From NCBI GenBank assembly GCA_937907405.1, contig CALCIC010000944.1, positions 1 through 13,454 on the forward strand: a DNA stretch of 13,454 bases, written 5' to 3'. The first letter of the stretch is position 1. Each line of letters begins with the position of its first letter. The position numbers and the translations under genes were made by a program. Positions 1-5,370 of the stretch are shown here, piece after piece. Origin of the DNA: an uncultured Isosphaeraceae bacterium. Lineage in GTDB: Bacteria; Planctomycetota; Planctomycetia; Isosphaerales; Isosphaeraceae. Below the pieces are notes generated by a model. The model was not told the DNA's origin. It saw nothing but the letters and a program-made list of their open reading frames with translations, and ran no database searches.

Positions 1-55
1 CCGAGAAAGCGAAGCTTGCGGACGACGCGGCGACCGACGCCTTGAACGACGTCGG
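1..55. repeat. Terminal direct repeat, left copy (circular overlap)
   Basis: The first 55 bases are identical, base for base, to the last 55 (13400-13454). An exact overlap of 55 bases is what de Bruijn assemblers leave at the ends of a closed circular contig when the word size is 55, so I read it as an assembly overlap and not a biological repeat. The reading frame of the tape-measure-like gene passes straight through the join. The non-redundant circle would be 13,399 bp. A true short terminal repeat of a linear phage genome is the alternative. Confidence 0.93.
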
Positions 56-644
56 GAGGGGCAATGAAGCCGCATGGCGCCGCGGCATGCAGGACGACGC
101 GGCGAAAGCCAAGACCGACGCCGAGAAGGCGCGGAAGGCCGATTACAACCGGCTCTTGAAGCGCGACCGCGCCGACGTGGCCGAAGAGGACCGTAGTTTC
201 CTTGAAGCCCAGCAGCAACAGCAGGACGGCGGATATGGCGGCGGCATGGGCGGCGGCGGTGACGGAGCGGGATGGGAGGAGCCGCCTCGTCAGACCTACC
301 GGCCGATGAGTCACGCCGAACGCATCGAGGCCAATCGACGGCGGAAGGCTCGTCGCGCAGGTCAAGGCGGCGGGGGCGGCGGCTTTCGATCCGTGGCGCC
401 CACCGAGGGCGGCGACGGGGGCGGGGGCGACCCGAGGCAGGCGGTCCAGGCGGCCGTGGGCGATCTTCAACAGGTCGTGGCGGCCGGAAACTGGCAAGGG
501 GCCTTCCAGCAACTTGCGGGCGTCATCCAGGGCGTTGCACGCCAGCAGATGATGCTTCGACAACAGATGGGGGGCCAGTTCCGAGGCCAGATGAACGGCG
601 GCGGCTTCAGCGCGCAGCCGACGTTCAACGGGCCGGGGATATAA
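1..644 (+). CDS. Tape-measure-like protein, C-terminal part (gene split by the circle cut)
   Basis: This is the 3' end of the gene that starts at 12322. Codons here begin at base 3, matching the frame of the end of the window, so the joined product is about 573 residues (1078 + 644 nt). The visible part is helical and very charged at first (alternating K, R, E, D and A), then has a Gln run followed by three glycine-rich blocks (around bases 225-275, 360-385 and 405-430). It then becomes helical again with many Gln and Met residues (QQLAGVIQGV, RQQMMLRQQM) before a short Gly/Gln/Pro tail. A TTG at base 42 can be read as a start but is internal. Glycine-rich spacers of this size are not typical of tail tape measures, so this half may be a flexible or assembly-specific tail. 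No catalytic motif is seen. The next gene starts 16 bases after the stop. Confidence 0.85.
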   Translation, partial: EKAKLADDAATDALNDVGRGNEAAWRRGMQDDAAKAKTDAEKARKADYNRLLKRDRADVAEEDRSFLEAQQQQQDGGYGGGMGGGGDGAGWEEPPRQTYRPMSHAERIEANRRRKARRAGQGGGGGGFRSVAPTEGGDGGGGDPRQAVQAAVGDLQQVVAAGNWQGAFQQLAGVIQGVARQQMMLRQQMGGQFRGQMNGGGFSAQPTFNGPGI

Positions 645-660
645 CCGAGGGACGACTTCC

Positions 661-1176
661 ATGCACCACGCGATTCCGCCTCACGTCGCCTTGGGGCTGC
701 TCAACGCCGGCCTGACGGTATCCGAGGCCGCCCGGGAACTCGGGGTGAGCCGACAGACCGCGTACCGGATGCTCGCCGAAGCCAGGAGAAGCGGGGCGCT
801 CGACCGGCCGCCGTCGCCGTGGGGCTACCTCGTGATTATGCCCGGCGGCCTGTACACGCCTGAGAGCAAATGCAACCACGACGTTGAGCCGATCCCGCCG
901 GGCCGGGCCGAGTATTGCCCGCTTTGCCACCGAACCGGGTTCGACCATTTGCGATCCTTCGCCAACGTCCGGCCGCTGCCGTTGGACCCGAAGCCGAAGC
1001 ACGGCGACGGCCTTGCCGGCGGCAAGATGAGCCCGAAGCGTCGAGCCGTAGCGGAGCGCGATTGGACGGCGCTTAAGCTGGCGTGCGGCAAGCTGACCCG
1101 GCGCGACCGAAGGCGGCTGGCCCATCTGTCGAGGGAGGCCGCGCTCGCCCGTCGCGTGCTGGCCAAGGATGGTTGA
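661..1176 (+). CDS. HTH protein with possible zinc-binding cluster
   Basis: A 171-residue protein. Residues about 19-46 form a resolvase/Hin-like helix-turn-helix (TVSEAARELGVSRQTAYRML), so DNA binding is likely. A Cys/His set follows in the middle (CNHD about 18 residues before CPLCH), which could bind one zinc ion. The C-terminal third is very basic (KRR, RRDRRRLAH), as in nucleic-acid-binding proteins. The start at 661 has a GAGGG about nine bases upstream. It is the last gene of the rightward structural block and sits 16 bases after the tape-measure-like gene, so it is probably co-transcribed with it. It could be a late regulator or a packaging accessory protein; nothing in the sequence decides between these. 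It converges on the leftward HTH gene at 1306. Confidence 0.75.
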   Translation: MHHAIPPHVALGLLNAGLTVSEAARELGVSRQTAYRMLAEARRSGALDRPPSPWGYLVIMPGGLYTPESKCNHDVEPIPPGRAEYCPLCHRTGFDHLRSFANVRPLPLDPKPKHGDGLAGGKMSPKRRAVAERDWTALKLACGKLTRRDRRRLAHLSREAALARRVLAKDG

Positions 1177-1305
1177 CCATCGCGCGCGATCGACTGGATG
1201 AGGCCGAGACTTGAGCCGAAGATTTCCGGCGTGACGCTTTGTAAATATGTCCGTCCGATAATAGCTGTTATGTTCGCATAAGCCGATACGAATGGAGGCT
1301 TGAGC
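1177..1305. other. Convergent intergenic spacer with a 12-bp palindrome
   Basis: This spacer separates the 3' ends of two convergent genes. It begins with a perfect palindrome, ATCGCGCGCGAT at 1179-1190, three bases after the stop of the upstream gene. Bases about 1235-1285 are clearly AT-richer than the surroundings. Only a weak hairpin (AAGCC/GGCTT arms around 1280-1301) could serve as a terminator. I see no ORF here. Confidence 0.4.
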
Positions 1306-1926
1306 TTATTTCGCCGAGGAACGGCGGCGCGGGCCGGTCGTGCGGGCCGAAGGCTTCGGCTCTGAGTCGCCGTACACCCGATTGACGAAGTAATCGAAAA
1401 GCTCGGGTTCCATCTTGGTCATCCGCGCGTAAGCCAGCATCAGGTTGATTCTCTCTATCTCCTGCGCCTCCAGGAGCACTTCCAGCTTCACGATGCTGTT
1501 TTGGTGCAGCCAGCCCGCCACGTCGCACCATGACCACAATGGGTGGCTTTCCGTGATGAAACATTCAGGCGGCGGGAATCCCCCAGGGCCTCGCTCGCCA
1601 GAAATCCACTGGTGGACGAGTTGGCGCGAACGCTGGGTCTTCCTGGCGATTTCGGCTTGGGTGACCAGTTCGCATCCCATGACGCGGGAGACCTCGCATC
1701 CGGCCTTCTTCACGTCGCGGACCGCGCTGATTACCGCCTCGCGGATCGACTCGGCTACCCTCGTGAAGGTCAAGAAAACCCGGCCGGACCTCTCGCTTGG
1801 CGTAGCGTCGTCGCAACCGGCCTCGAACAGCCTGTCCGAAAGGTCGGTGGTCAATTCGCCTACGCCCTCCAAGGCCAAGGTGAAATCGTGCTCGCGCTCA
1901 GGAGCGACCTTTTTCGGCCTGCTCAT
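1306..1926 (-). CDS. HTH DNA-binding protein, antitoxin-like partner of the upstream HicA-like gene
   Basis: A 206-residue protein read leftward. The N-terminal ~80 residues (from HDFTLALEGVGELTTDLSDR and containing FEAGCDDATP, with an AISAVRDV-type helix) match a domain I recognise from widespread small regulators that open with an 'FTLxLxGV..L...DxLFEAGCDDA' signature. A MerR/XRE-like helix-turn-helix follows (LVTQAEIARKTQRSRQLVHQW), then GERGPGGFPPP, a wing-like segment with PLWSW. The last ~60 residues are helical with a basic end. The start at 1926 (GGGAGAGG just upstream) overlaps the preceding gene by 29 bases. An ATG six codons earlier, at 1944, also has a good ribosome site. Overlap and order suggest translational coupling. 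In such pairs the HTH protein would neutralise its partner and repress the shared promoter at 2259-2287. That role is inferred. Confidence 0.8.
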   Translation of the reverse strand: MSRPKKVAPEREHDFTLALEGVGELTTDLSDRLFEAGCDDATPSERSGRVFLTFTRVAESIREAVISAVRDVKKAGCEVSRVMGCELVTQAEIARKTQRSRQLVHQWISGERGPGGFPPPECFITESHPLWSWCDVAGWLHQNSIVKLEVLLEAQEIERINLMLAYARMTKMEPELFDYFVNRVYGDSEPKPSARTTGPRRRSSAK

Positions 1927-2227
1927 CGCCTCTCCCTTGCTCATCGTCTCTTCCTCTCCGCTCGCTCGGCGGCGTTGGCCTTGGCGTTGGCGATCCGGCC
2001 CCATGTGGGCATCCGTCGACCTCTCGAACGATGTGGTTCGCGTGATTCTCGGGGTTCTTGGGCGTGCAATAGACGCTGAATTTGTGCCCGTCGCGTTCGG
2101 CAAGCGGACACATCAAGATGCCCCACGTGTGCGAGTGCGGCGTCCCTGGACGAAAACGCCAACCGAGCGACTCCGCATACTGGACGGCCCGCTCTATGTG
2201 CTTGTTCGGGTGCCTCGATCTGCCCAT
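1898..2227 (-). CDS. Small HicA-like protein, putative toxin
   Basis: A 109-residue protein whose first ~70 residues (SRHPNKHIERAVQYAESLGW, then HSHTWGILMCP and STPKNP-like CTPKNPENHANHI) have the layout of a small HicA-like fold. The pattern is a helix with 'A.. GW', then a His-containing strand, then a closing helix. HicA proteins are mRNA interferases, and the HSH segment sits where their functional His is expected. The tail after about residue 72 is Pro/Arg/Gly-rich and looks like out-of-frame overlap with the next gene. The start at 2227 has a strong GGGGAGGG site. A longer reading from 2287 would run through the operators and is unlikely. A sigma70-type promoter lies 30 bases upstream. 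The gene overlaps its HTH partner. I am fairly sure the two form a module, less sure it is toxic. Confidence 0.65.
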   Translation of the reverse strand: MGRSRHPNKHIERAVQYAESLGWRFRPGTPHSHTWGILMCPLAERDGHKFSVYCTPKNPENHANHIVREVDGCPHGAGSPTPRPTPPSERRGRDDEQGRGDEQAEKGRS

Positions 2228-2246
2228 TCGCCCTCCCCTAATCCGG

Positions 2247-2266
2247 CCTACCATCGATATGGTAGG
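2247..2266. promoter_or_regulatory. Inverted repeat 1, overlaps leftward -10 box
   Basis: CCTACCATCGATATGGTAGG has perfect 8-bp arms around CGAT. It covers the -10 box of the leftward promoter and lies 20 bases before the start codon at 2227. A protein bound here would block the HicA-like/HTH operon, as expected for autoregulation. Confidence 0.7.
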
Positions 2267-2287
2267 AAGGCTGTTGACAAGTGTCAA
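2259..2287 (-). promoter_or_regulatory. Leftward sigma70-type promoter of the HicA-like/HTH pair
   Basis: Reading leftward there is a perfect TTGACA (complement of 2282-2287), a 17-base spacer and TACCAT (complement of 2259-2264). The -35 box lies inside inverted repeat 2 and the -10 box inside inverted repeat 1, so promoter and operators are interlocked. The 5' leader would be about 25 bases and carries the GGGGAGGG ribosome site. Confidence 0.65.
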
Positions 2288-2290
2288 CAG
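2271..2290. promoter_or_regulatory. Inverted repeat 2, 9-bp perfect arms
   Basis: CTGTTGACAAGTGTCAACAG has perfect 9-bp arms and a 2-base centre. TTGACA occurs on both strands, so a regulator bound here would cover the leftward -35 box and any rightward one. The half-site GTGTCAACA recurs at 4292-4300 in the second divergent promoter, pointing to a shared regulator. Confidence 0.75.
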
Positions 2291-2304
2291 AATGGTCTCC
2301 CGAT

Positions 2305-2322
2305 TTTGACAATCTTGTCAAA
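2305..2322. promoter_or_regulatory. Inverted repeat 3, TTGACA/TGTCAA arms
   Basis: TTTGACAATCTTGTCAAA has perfect 8-bp arms and a 2-base centre. Flanking CCCGAT and ATCGGG would extend it with a one-base bulge. It carries the same TTGACA...TGTCAA arms as inverted repeat 2, with a different half-site spacing (4 bases against 2). It lies upstream of the rightward gene at 2461, between the operator cluster and a 138-base leader with no ORF. I see no convincing rightward -10 box. Confidence 0.65.
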
Positions 2323-2460
2323 TCGGGCGAAAGGATCGATTGTAGGGGCTCGCCACGCGCGGTACGTTGCATGCGTGATTCGCGCGAACAACGTCTTGCG
2401 CCTTCTGGCGGGCGATGGGACAATCGGCCGTTCCATTCCACCATTCGCCAGGAGACCGCA

Positions 2461-2739
2461 ATGCCGCCCATCGATCCGGAACGGCTTAAGAGGCACTACG
2501 TGGCCAGGCTTTCCGATTCGCTCTCGAATTACGGGATCGATACTGACCCGAAGATGTTCATCGACCGTCTCGTTGATATGTTCCACGGACTGTATCCGTC
2601 CTTCACCCTGGACGATCTGCTTTGCCGTCCTCGTGAAGCTCTGGCTTTCTGCGATGCGGTGCGCAAGGGGTTGGGCAATTACGATCTGCCCGACGACCTC
2701 ATTCTTCGCCCGATGTTGAACGAGAGGAAACGCGGCTGA
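2461..2739 (+). CDS. Hypothetical 92-residue protein
   Basis: The start at 2461 has AGGAG six bases upstream. The product is helical with aromatic residues spread along it (HYVARLSDSLSNYGID, then MFHGLYPSFTLDDLLCRPRE, then ALAFCDAVRKGLG and a short basic end). No catalytic or DNA-binding signature is visible. The segment 'TLDDLLCRPREALAFCDAVR' gives me a sense of a recurrent small family in planctomycete genomes, but I cannot name it. It is transcribed away from the HicA-like/HTH pair across the shared operator region and ends before a strong hairpin, so it looks like a monocistronic unit under the same control. Confidence 0.7.
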   Translation: MPPIDPERLKRHYVARLSDSLSNYGIDTDPKMFIDRLVDMFHGLYPSFTLDDLLCRPREALAFCDAVRKGLGNYDLPDDLILRPMLNERKRG

Positions 2740-2784
2740 GCGACCCTTCCTCAAGTCCGTGGCTCCGTGCGTTCGAAAGAGAGA

Positions 2785-2812
2785 AGGCCCGTGGTCATGA
2801 CTCCACGGGCCT
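2785..2812 (+). terminator. Hairpin terminator after the 92-residue gene
   Basis: AGGCCCGTGG and CCACGGGCCT are perfect 10-bp arms around TCATGACT, 46 bases past the stop at 2739. There is no long T run after it, as is common for hairpin terminators in GC-rich genomes. It lies before the ribosome site of the next gene, so it may separate two transcripts or attenuate read-through. Confidence 0.65.
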
Positions 2813-2841
2813 CGCTCGTTCACGCACCGGAGGCCCTACGT

Positions 2842-3117
2842 ATGACCCCCGCCCCTCGCCGACGTAAATCCGCAGTTACGCAGGAAGCTCGCACCGTGAA
2901 GACGACAGTAGTCATCGACGCAGACACACACGTCCGTTGGGCCGCAGCGGCGGCTATGGCGAACATGGACCGCTCCGCGTGGGCGGCGGCCGTCATCCGG
3001 GAAGCTTGCCGAGGGATCGTCGTGATGGATCGGAGAAAGACCTCCGATCGCTCTGAGGGTAAGGATCGGCAAAGCGTGGAAGGCCCGTTAGACTCTGAGG
3101 CCGAAAACGCGGCCTGA
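2842..3117 (+). CDS. Ribbon-helix-helix-like small protein
   Basis: A 91-residue protein with a basic N-terminus (PRRRKS). It is followed by a CopG/Arc-type pattern: a strand with alternating Thr/Val (KTTVVIDADTHVRW), a helix (AAAAAMANMDR), the turn before a second helix (SAWAAAVIREAC), then a charged disordered tail. Such proteins bind DNA as dimers through the paired strands and usually act as repressors or antitoxins. The start at 2842 has GGAGG eight bases upstream. A longer reading from 2767 would run through the hairpin at 2785-2812 and is less likely. Its partner and target are unknown. It stands alone, converging on the leftward small genes. Confidence 0.7.
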   Translation: MTPAPRRRKSAVTQEARTVKTTVVIDADTHVRWAAAAAMANMDRSAWAAAVIREACRGIVVMDRRKTSDRSEGKDRQSVEGPLDSEAENAA

Positions 3118-3253
3118 TTCCCGAAGATGGTCCGGTTGCGTCGACCGTGACGACGGTAGAGCGCGACGGGCGAGCCGGGGCAGGGGAGGGCGCAAGGAGA
3201 GGCCCGCGCCCCTCAGTGGAGGGCGACGCGGGCCGGGGTGACGGTGTGATGAT
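3118..3253. other. Convergent intergenic spacer
   Basis: The rightward gene ends at 3117 and the leftward 50-residue gene ends at 3254. The only structure I see is the long GC hairpin at 3201-3234. An apparent rightward reading frame across 3147-3431 is Ser/Thr/Arg-rich low-complexity sequence and lies opposite the 50-residue gene, so I do not accept it. Confidence 0.5.
3201..3234 (-). terminator. Hairpin terminator after the leftward 50-residue gene
   Basis: Outer arms GGCCCGCG (3201-3208) and CGCGGGCC (3227-3234) pair perfectly. Inner arms CCCTC (3210-3214) and GAGGG (3219-3223) close a 4-base loop. It begins 20 bases past the leftward stop. Reading leftward, the hairpin is followed by TCTCCTTG, which is mildly T-rich. 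It can also stop the convergent rightward transcript. Confidence 0.65.
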
Positions 3254-3406
3254 TCAGACGACGAGCCGCACCGCCAGCCATCCGACGTCGAGCTCGACGA
3301 CGCGCCAGCCCGGCCAGTCGTCGGGGTCGAGTCGTTCGGCGCTGGATATGATTTCGAGCTCGCTTACCGCGTCGGCCTCGCGGACGAGGACGGAAGTTTT
3401 CTGCAT
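3254..3406 (-). CDS. Small 50-residue leftward gene, unknown function
   Basis: Read leftward from ATG at 3406 to TGA at 3254-3256. The product begins MQKTSVLVREADAVSE, continues through LEIISSAERLDPDDWPGW and ends in VELDVGWLAVRLVV, so it is acidic with a beta-like hydrophobic end and three Trp residues. Support: a clear ribosome site (GAGGAA, with ATG about eight bases later), codon third positions mostly C or G, and a strong hairpin just past the stop. The spacing from the upstream hairpin at 3433-3460 also fits. It is the third of three small leftward genes. I do not recognise the family. Strongly acidic small phage proteins often act as inhibitors or DNA mimics, but that is only a guess. 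Confidence 0.7.
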   Translation of the reverse strand: MQKTSVLVREADAVSELEIISSAERLDPDDWPGWRVVELDVGWLAVRLVV

Positions 3407-3432
3407 GGCGGATTCCTCGGTCTATCGGTGAA

Positions 3433-3460
3433 GCCCCGGCCGATCGGAACCGGCCGGGGC
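3433..3460 (-). terminator. GC hairpin between two leftward genes
   Basis: GCCCCGGCCG and CGGCCGGGGC are perfect 10-bp arms around ATCGGAAC. It begins 11 bases past the stop of the 155-residue gene and ends 27 bases before the start of the 50-residue gene. It could terminate, attenuate or protect the 3' end of the upstream message. Confidence 0.65.
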
Positions 3461-3471
3461 GATAGCTGATC

Positions 3472-3939
3472 TCAGCGGCCGAAGCCGCAACGGTGGGCTT
3501 CCTCGCTCGCGTCGGCCTGGTCCTGCTTCTCGCGCCAGGCGTGATAGTCGGCCCAATCGGCCTCGCTCGGCACGAACGGCTCGGGCGCCCCGCCGCTCAC
3601 CGGGGGAAGCATCTCGAACTGGCGGGCCAAGGTCTCGACCGGCGTGTCGTCGTACAGCCAGGCGTCAACGCTCGCGGGGTCGGGACCGATGCCCACGATG
3701 TCGTCGAGGGACCATTCGGCCGAGTCCTCGAAGTCGGGGCCGTCGTCGAGAAGCGAGCGGATGGAGTCGGGCTGGGCCTCGGCCGCCGCATGGAGCCGAT
3801 CCACGGCGGCCAGGGCTTCGGCCAGAAGGCCGGCGAGCGGGGCGTCGGGACGGCAACGCTCCAGGTTGTGGCGGGCCGCAAGCGCGGCGATCTCGGGCGT
3901 GGTGGTCGCGCTGGTCGAATTCGCGGTCATGGTGTACAT
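3472..3939 (-). CDS. Acidic hypothetical 155-residue protein
   Basis: Starts at 3939 (AAAGGA about ten bases upstream; a second ATG lies three codons in). After a Ser/Thr-rich start the protein has a helical region (PEIAALAARHNLERC, LLAEALAAVDRLHAAAEAQ). A strongly acidic middle follows (DDGPDFEDSAEWSLDDIVGIG), then a Trp-rich acidic region (DAWLYDD, EADWADYHAWREK). Net charge is clearly negative and no enzyme motif is visible. It is the middle one of three leftward small genes, each followed by a hairpin. Position and composition fit an early accessory protein, perhaps acting on host proteins. Function unknown. Confidence 0.7.
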   Translation of the reverse strand: MYTMTANSTSATTTPEIAALAARHNLERCRPDAPLAGLLAEALAAVDRLHAAAEAQPDSIRSLLDDGPDFEDSAEWSLDDIVGIGPDPASVDAWLYDDTPVETLARQFEMLPPVSGGAPEPFVPSEADWADYHAWREKQDQADASEEAHRCGFGR

Positions 3940-3986
3940 TGTCAGTTGTCCTTTCGATGCTCTTCTCGGATTTCGGATGGGACACC

Positions 3987-4019
3987 GGGCCGGGCGGATG
4001 ATTCAGATCCGCTCGGCCC
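3987..4019 (-). terminator. GC hairpin after the first leftward small gene
   Basis: GGGCCGGGCGGAT (3987-3999) and ATCCGCTCGGCCC (4007-4019) pair over 13 bp with a single G-T wobble around a 7-base loop. It begins 16 bases past the leftward stop at 4035 and ends before the start region of the next gene. It is the first of three such hairpins in this leftward run. Confidence 0.65.
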
Positions 4020-4034
4020 CTCGCATTTCGAAGG

Positions 4035-4217
4035 TCACTTCGCCTCGCACCGCCGACGAATCAAGTCGGTGCCCAAGAGGTACAGGCCCTCGTCGTCGAG
4101 GCCCGCCCCCCAGCTCGCTCCCGAGTCGAGGCTCTCGACGTCGACCCCCGTGCGGGCCTGATAGGCGGCCTTGCGCTCGGCAAGCTGCTCAAGGCTTCGG
4201 ATCGGCTGGATGCTCAT
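4035..4217 (-). CDS. Hypothetical 60-residue protein
   Basis: Read leftward from ATG at 4217, with GAAGGAG about nine bases upstream. A GTG start at 4265 would give 16 more residues but has no ribosome site and would run into the -10 region. The product opens with a helix (SLEQLAERKAAYQARTGVD), then an acidic Gly-rich turn (DSGASWGAGLDDEGLYLLG), and ends in a basic stretch (LIRRRCEAK). Family not recognised. It is the first gene behind the leftward promoter at 4270-4298 and is divergent from the ribbon-helix-helix gene at 4422. Confidence 0.68.
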   Translation of the reverse strand: MSIQPIRSLEQLAERKAAYQARTGVDVESLDSGASWGAGLDDEGLYLLGTDLIRRRCEAK

Positions 4218-4269
4218 CGTCGTCTCTCCTTCGGGGTTGATGTTCGTCGACCACTCGGCCGACACTCAC

Positions 4270-4298
4270 ATAGTACGCGATTGGTTACCACGTGTCAA
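4270..4298 (-). promoter_or_regulatory. Leftward sigma70-type promoter for the small-gene run
   Basis: Reading leftward: perfect TTGACA (complement of 4293-4298), a 17-base spacer, then TACTAT (complement of 4270-4275). The start codon at 4217 lies about 50 bases on. The spacer contains GATTGGTTACCA, one of two copies of a candidate operator, so this promoter is likely regulated. Confidence 0.7.
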
Positions 4299-4333
4299 CA
4301 TAGTGGCGACAAAAAGATTGCCGTTGGTTGCCA
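4279..4333. promoter_or_regulatory. Paired direct repeats TTGGTTRCCA between divergent promoters
   Basis: ATTGGTTACCA (4280-4290) and GTTGGTTGCCA (4323-4333) match at 9 of 11 positions, 43 bases apart. The first sits in the leftward promoter spacer and the second ends on the rightward -35 box. TGGTTACCA is nearly symmetric, as operators are. A regulator binding both could switch or co-repress the two promoters. The ribbon-helix-helix protein encoded at 4422 is the nearest candidate. Confidence 0.5.
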
Positions 4334-4356
4334 TAGGGGATAGGTTCGCGTATGAT
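4328..4356 (+). promoter_or_regulatory. Rightward sigma70-type promoter for the replication genes
   Basis: TTGCCA (4328-4333), a 17-base spacer and TATGAT (4351-4356) each match the consensus at five of six positions. The first rightward start codon, at 4422, follows a 60-base leader carrying AAGGAG. It is back-to-back with the leftward promoter at 4270-4298 and would drive the genes toward the helicase. Confidence 0.7.
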
Positions 4357-4421
4357 GATGGTATACAAAAGGCTCTTGTGGTAGGCTGAGCGGCAGACCT
4401 CAACCCCAAGGAGTCAAGGTG

Positions 4422-4622
4422 ATGGCCAGAAAGCGAGCAACCAAAGTGCAAACCACGACGACGCGGGACCGGGTGGGTAAGGCCGTTCGGCTCGACCTGC
4501 CTCCCGAGGTGTACGCGCGATTGGAGAAGGCGGCCGAGAAGCGTGGGTTGACCAAGGCTTCGTACTCACGTCAGGCCGTGATGGAAAAGCTCATGGCCGA
4601 TGAGGCCGGGGCGATCCGCTGA
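4422..4622 (+). CDS. Ribbon-helix-helix protein, putative repressor
   Basis: A 66-residue protein with a basic N-terminus (ARKRATK). It is followed by a textbook CopG/Arc-like core: strand KAVRLDLPPEVYARLEKAAE, helix, turn KRGLTKASYSRQAV and second helix MEKLMADEA. Such proteins bind operator DNA as dimers of dimers. AAGGAG at 4408-4413 serves the ATG at 4422; a GTG one codon earlier is possible. As the first gene behind the rightward promoter, next to the paired TTGGTTRCCA repeats, it is a good candidate for a copy-number or switch repressor of both divergent promoters. That role is inferred. The next gene starts 14 bases on. Confidence 0.78.
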   Translation: MARKRATKVQTTTTRDRVGKAVRLDLPPEVYARLEKAAEKRGLTKASYSRQAVMEKLMADEAGAIR

Positions 4623-4636
4623 AAGGAGCGTGCTCG

Positions 4637-5260
4637 ATGGGCATCGACCGCAGGCGGGTGAAGGATTTGGCCGCGCGGGCCGAACCCGAGCCTGTGCCCG
4701 AGCCGGAAGCCAGGGCCGGGCGAGACGAAGTTACGAAGCGGTTGAGCCACGTCCGCAACCTGCTGGTCCGCATGCAGGCCGGGGAGGACGTCGAGGCGAC
4801 CTGGCCGAAGGTGAACCGCGAGCTACGGCACCTCATCAGGGCCGCCGGAAAGGTGACGCGGCGAACGAACAACGTGGTCGAGCGCAGGTCTTACCGGAAT
4901 GGATATAGGCACCGCTTGGAGCCTCGCTCGCTCAATCCGGAGAACCTGGCGGTCACCCGCGAGATCGAAGACTTGATGCTCGTCTCCCGCAACCTCGCCA
5001 CGGCCCTCGGGCACCCGCGCGACGCGGACCTCGAAGACACCGAGGCTCGCAACGTCATCTTCATCACCCAGGGCTCCGACGGCCGCTGGTACGTGATGGT
5101 GGACGGCGCCCCGGTCGCGAACTACACGACGGACCAGGAAGCGGCCGACCATGCGGTGAGGCTGGAGGGCGAGGCGTTGGGCAAGCTGACCACCGGCAAG
5201 CGGTGGGGCCGGATGACCCGATGGGCGAAAATACGCGAAGTGATTGATTTATGGACTTGA
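4637..5260 (+). CDS. Hypothetical 207-residue protein with DUF2188-like C-terminal part
   Basis: AAAGGAG lies about eight bases before the ATG. After a Pro/Glu repeat stretch (EPEPVPEPEARAG) there is a helical, basic middle (RLSHVRNLLVRMQAGEDVE, VNRELRHLIRAAGKVTRR). Near residues 140-175 a beta-like segment (VIFITQGSDGRWYVMVDGAP, then YTTDQEAADHAVRLEGEAL) resembles DUF2188-type modules, in which a small sheet carrying 'G.W.V' is followed by a helix with 'T..EA...A'. The C-terminus is basic. Probably nucleic-acid or protein binding. It sits between the ribbon-helix-helix gene and the AlpA-like gene in the replication operon. Specific function unknown. Confidence 0.7.
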   Translation: MGIDRRRVKDLAARAEPEPVPEPEARAGRDEVTKRLSHVRNLLVRMQAGEDVEATWPKVNRELRHLIRAAGKVTRRTNNVVERRSYRNGYRHRLEPRSLNPENLAVTREIEDLMLVSRNLATALGHPRDADLEDTEARNVIFITQGSDGRWYVMVDGAPVANYTTDQEAADHAVRLEGEALGKLTTGKRWGRMTRWAKIREVIDLWT

Positions 5261-5370
5261 ACGTAAGCGCACAAGCGTTACGATTGAAGCTAGTTGAAGT
5301 CTGCGAAGGGTTCAAGGCGACCGTAGGCACTCGCGACGGGTCGGCCCGCAAGGGCGACGCCACTTCCCCT

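Noticed and set aside
1..55. Biological short terminal repeat of a linear phage genome
   Set aside because: The length equals a common assembler word size and the repeat lies inside a gene whose frame continues across it. It is not excluded without reads.
42..644. Independent 200-residue gene starting at TTG 42
   Set aside because: The same frame is open through base 1 and joins the gene from 12322 across the circular overlap; there is no ribosome site at 42.
1445..2719. 424-codon rightward open frame across the TA-like pair and its operators
   Set aside because: It crosses the operator region and two well-supported genes on the other strand and one in another frame, and its product has no family character.
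3147..3431. 94-codon rightward open frame
   Set aside because: Ser/Thr/Arg low-complexity product, no ribosome site, and it is antisense to the better supported 50-residue gene and its hairpin.
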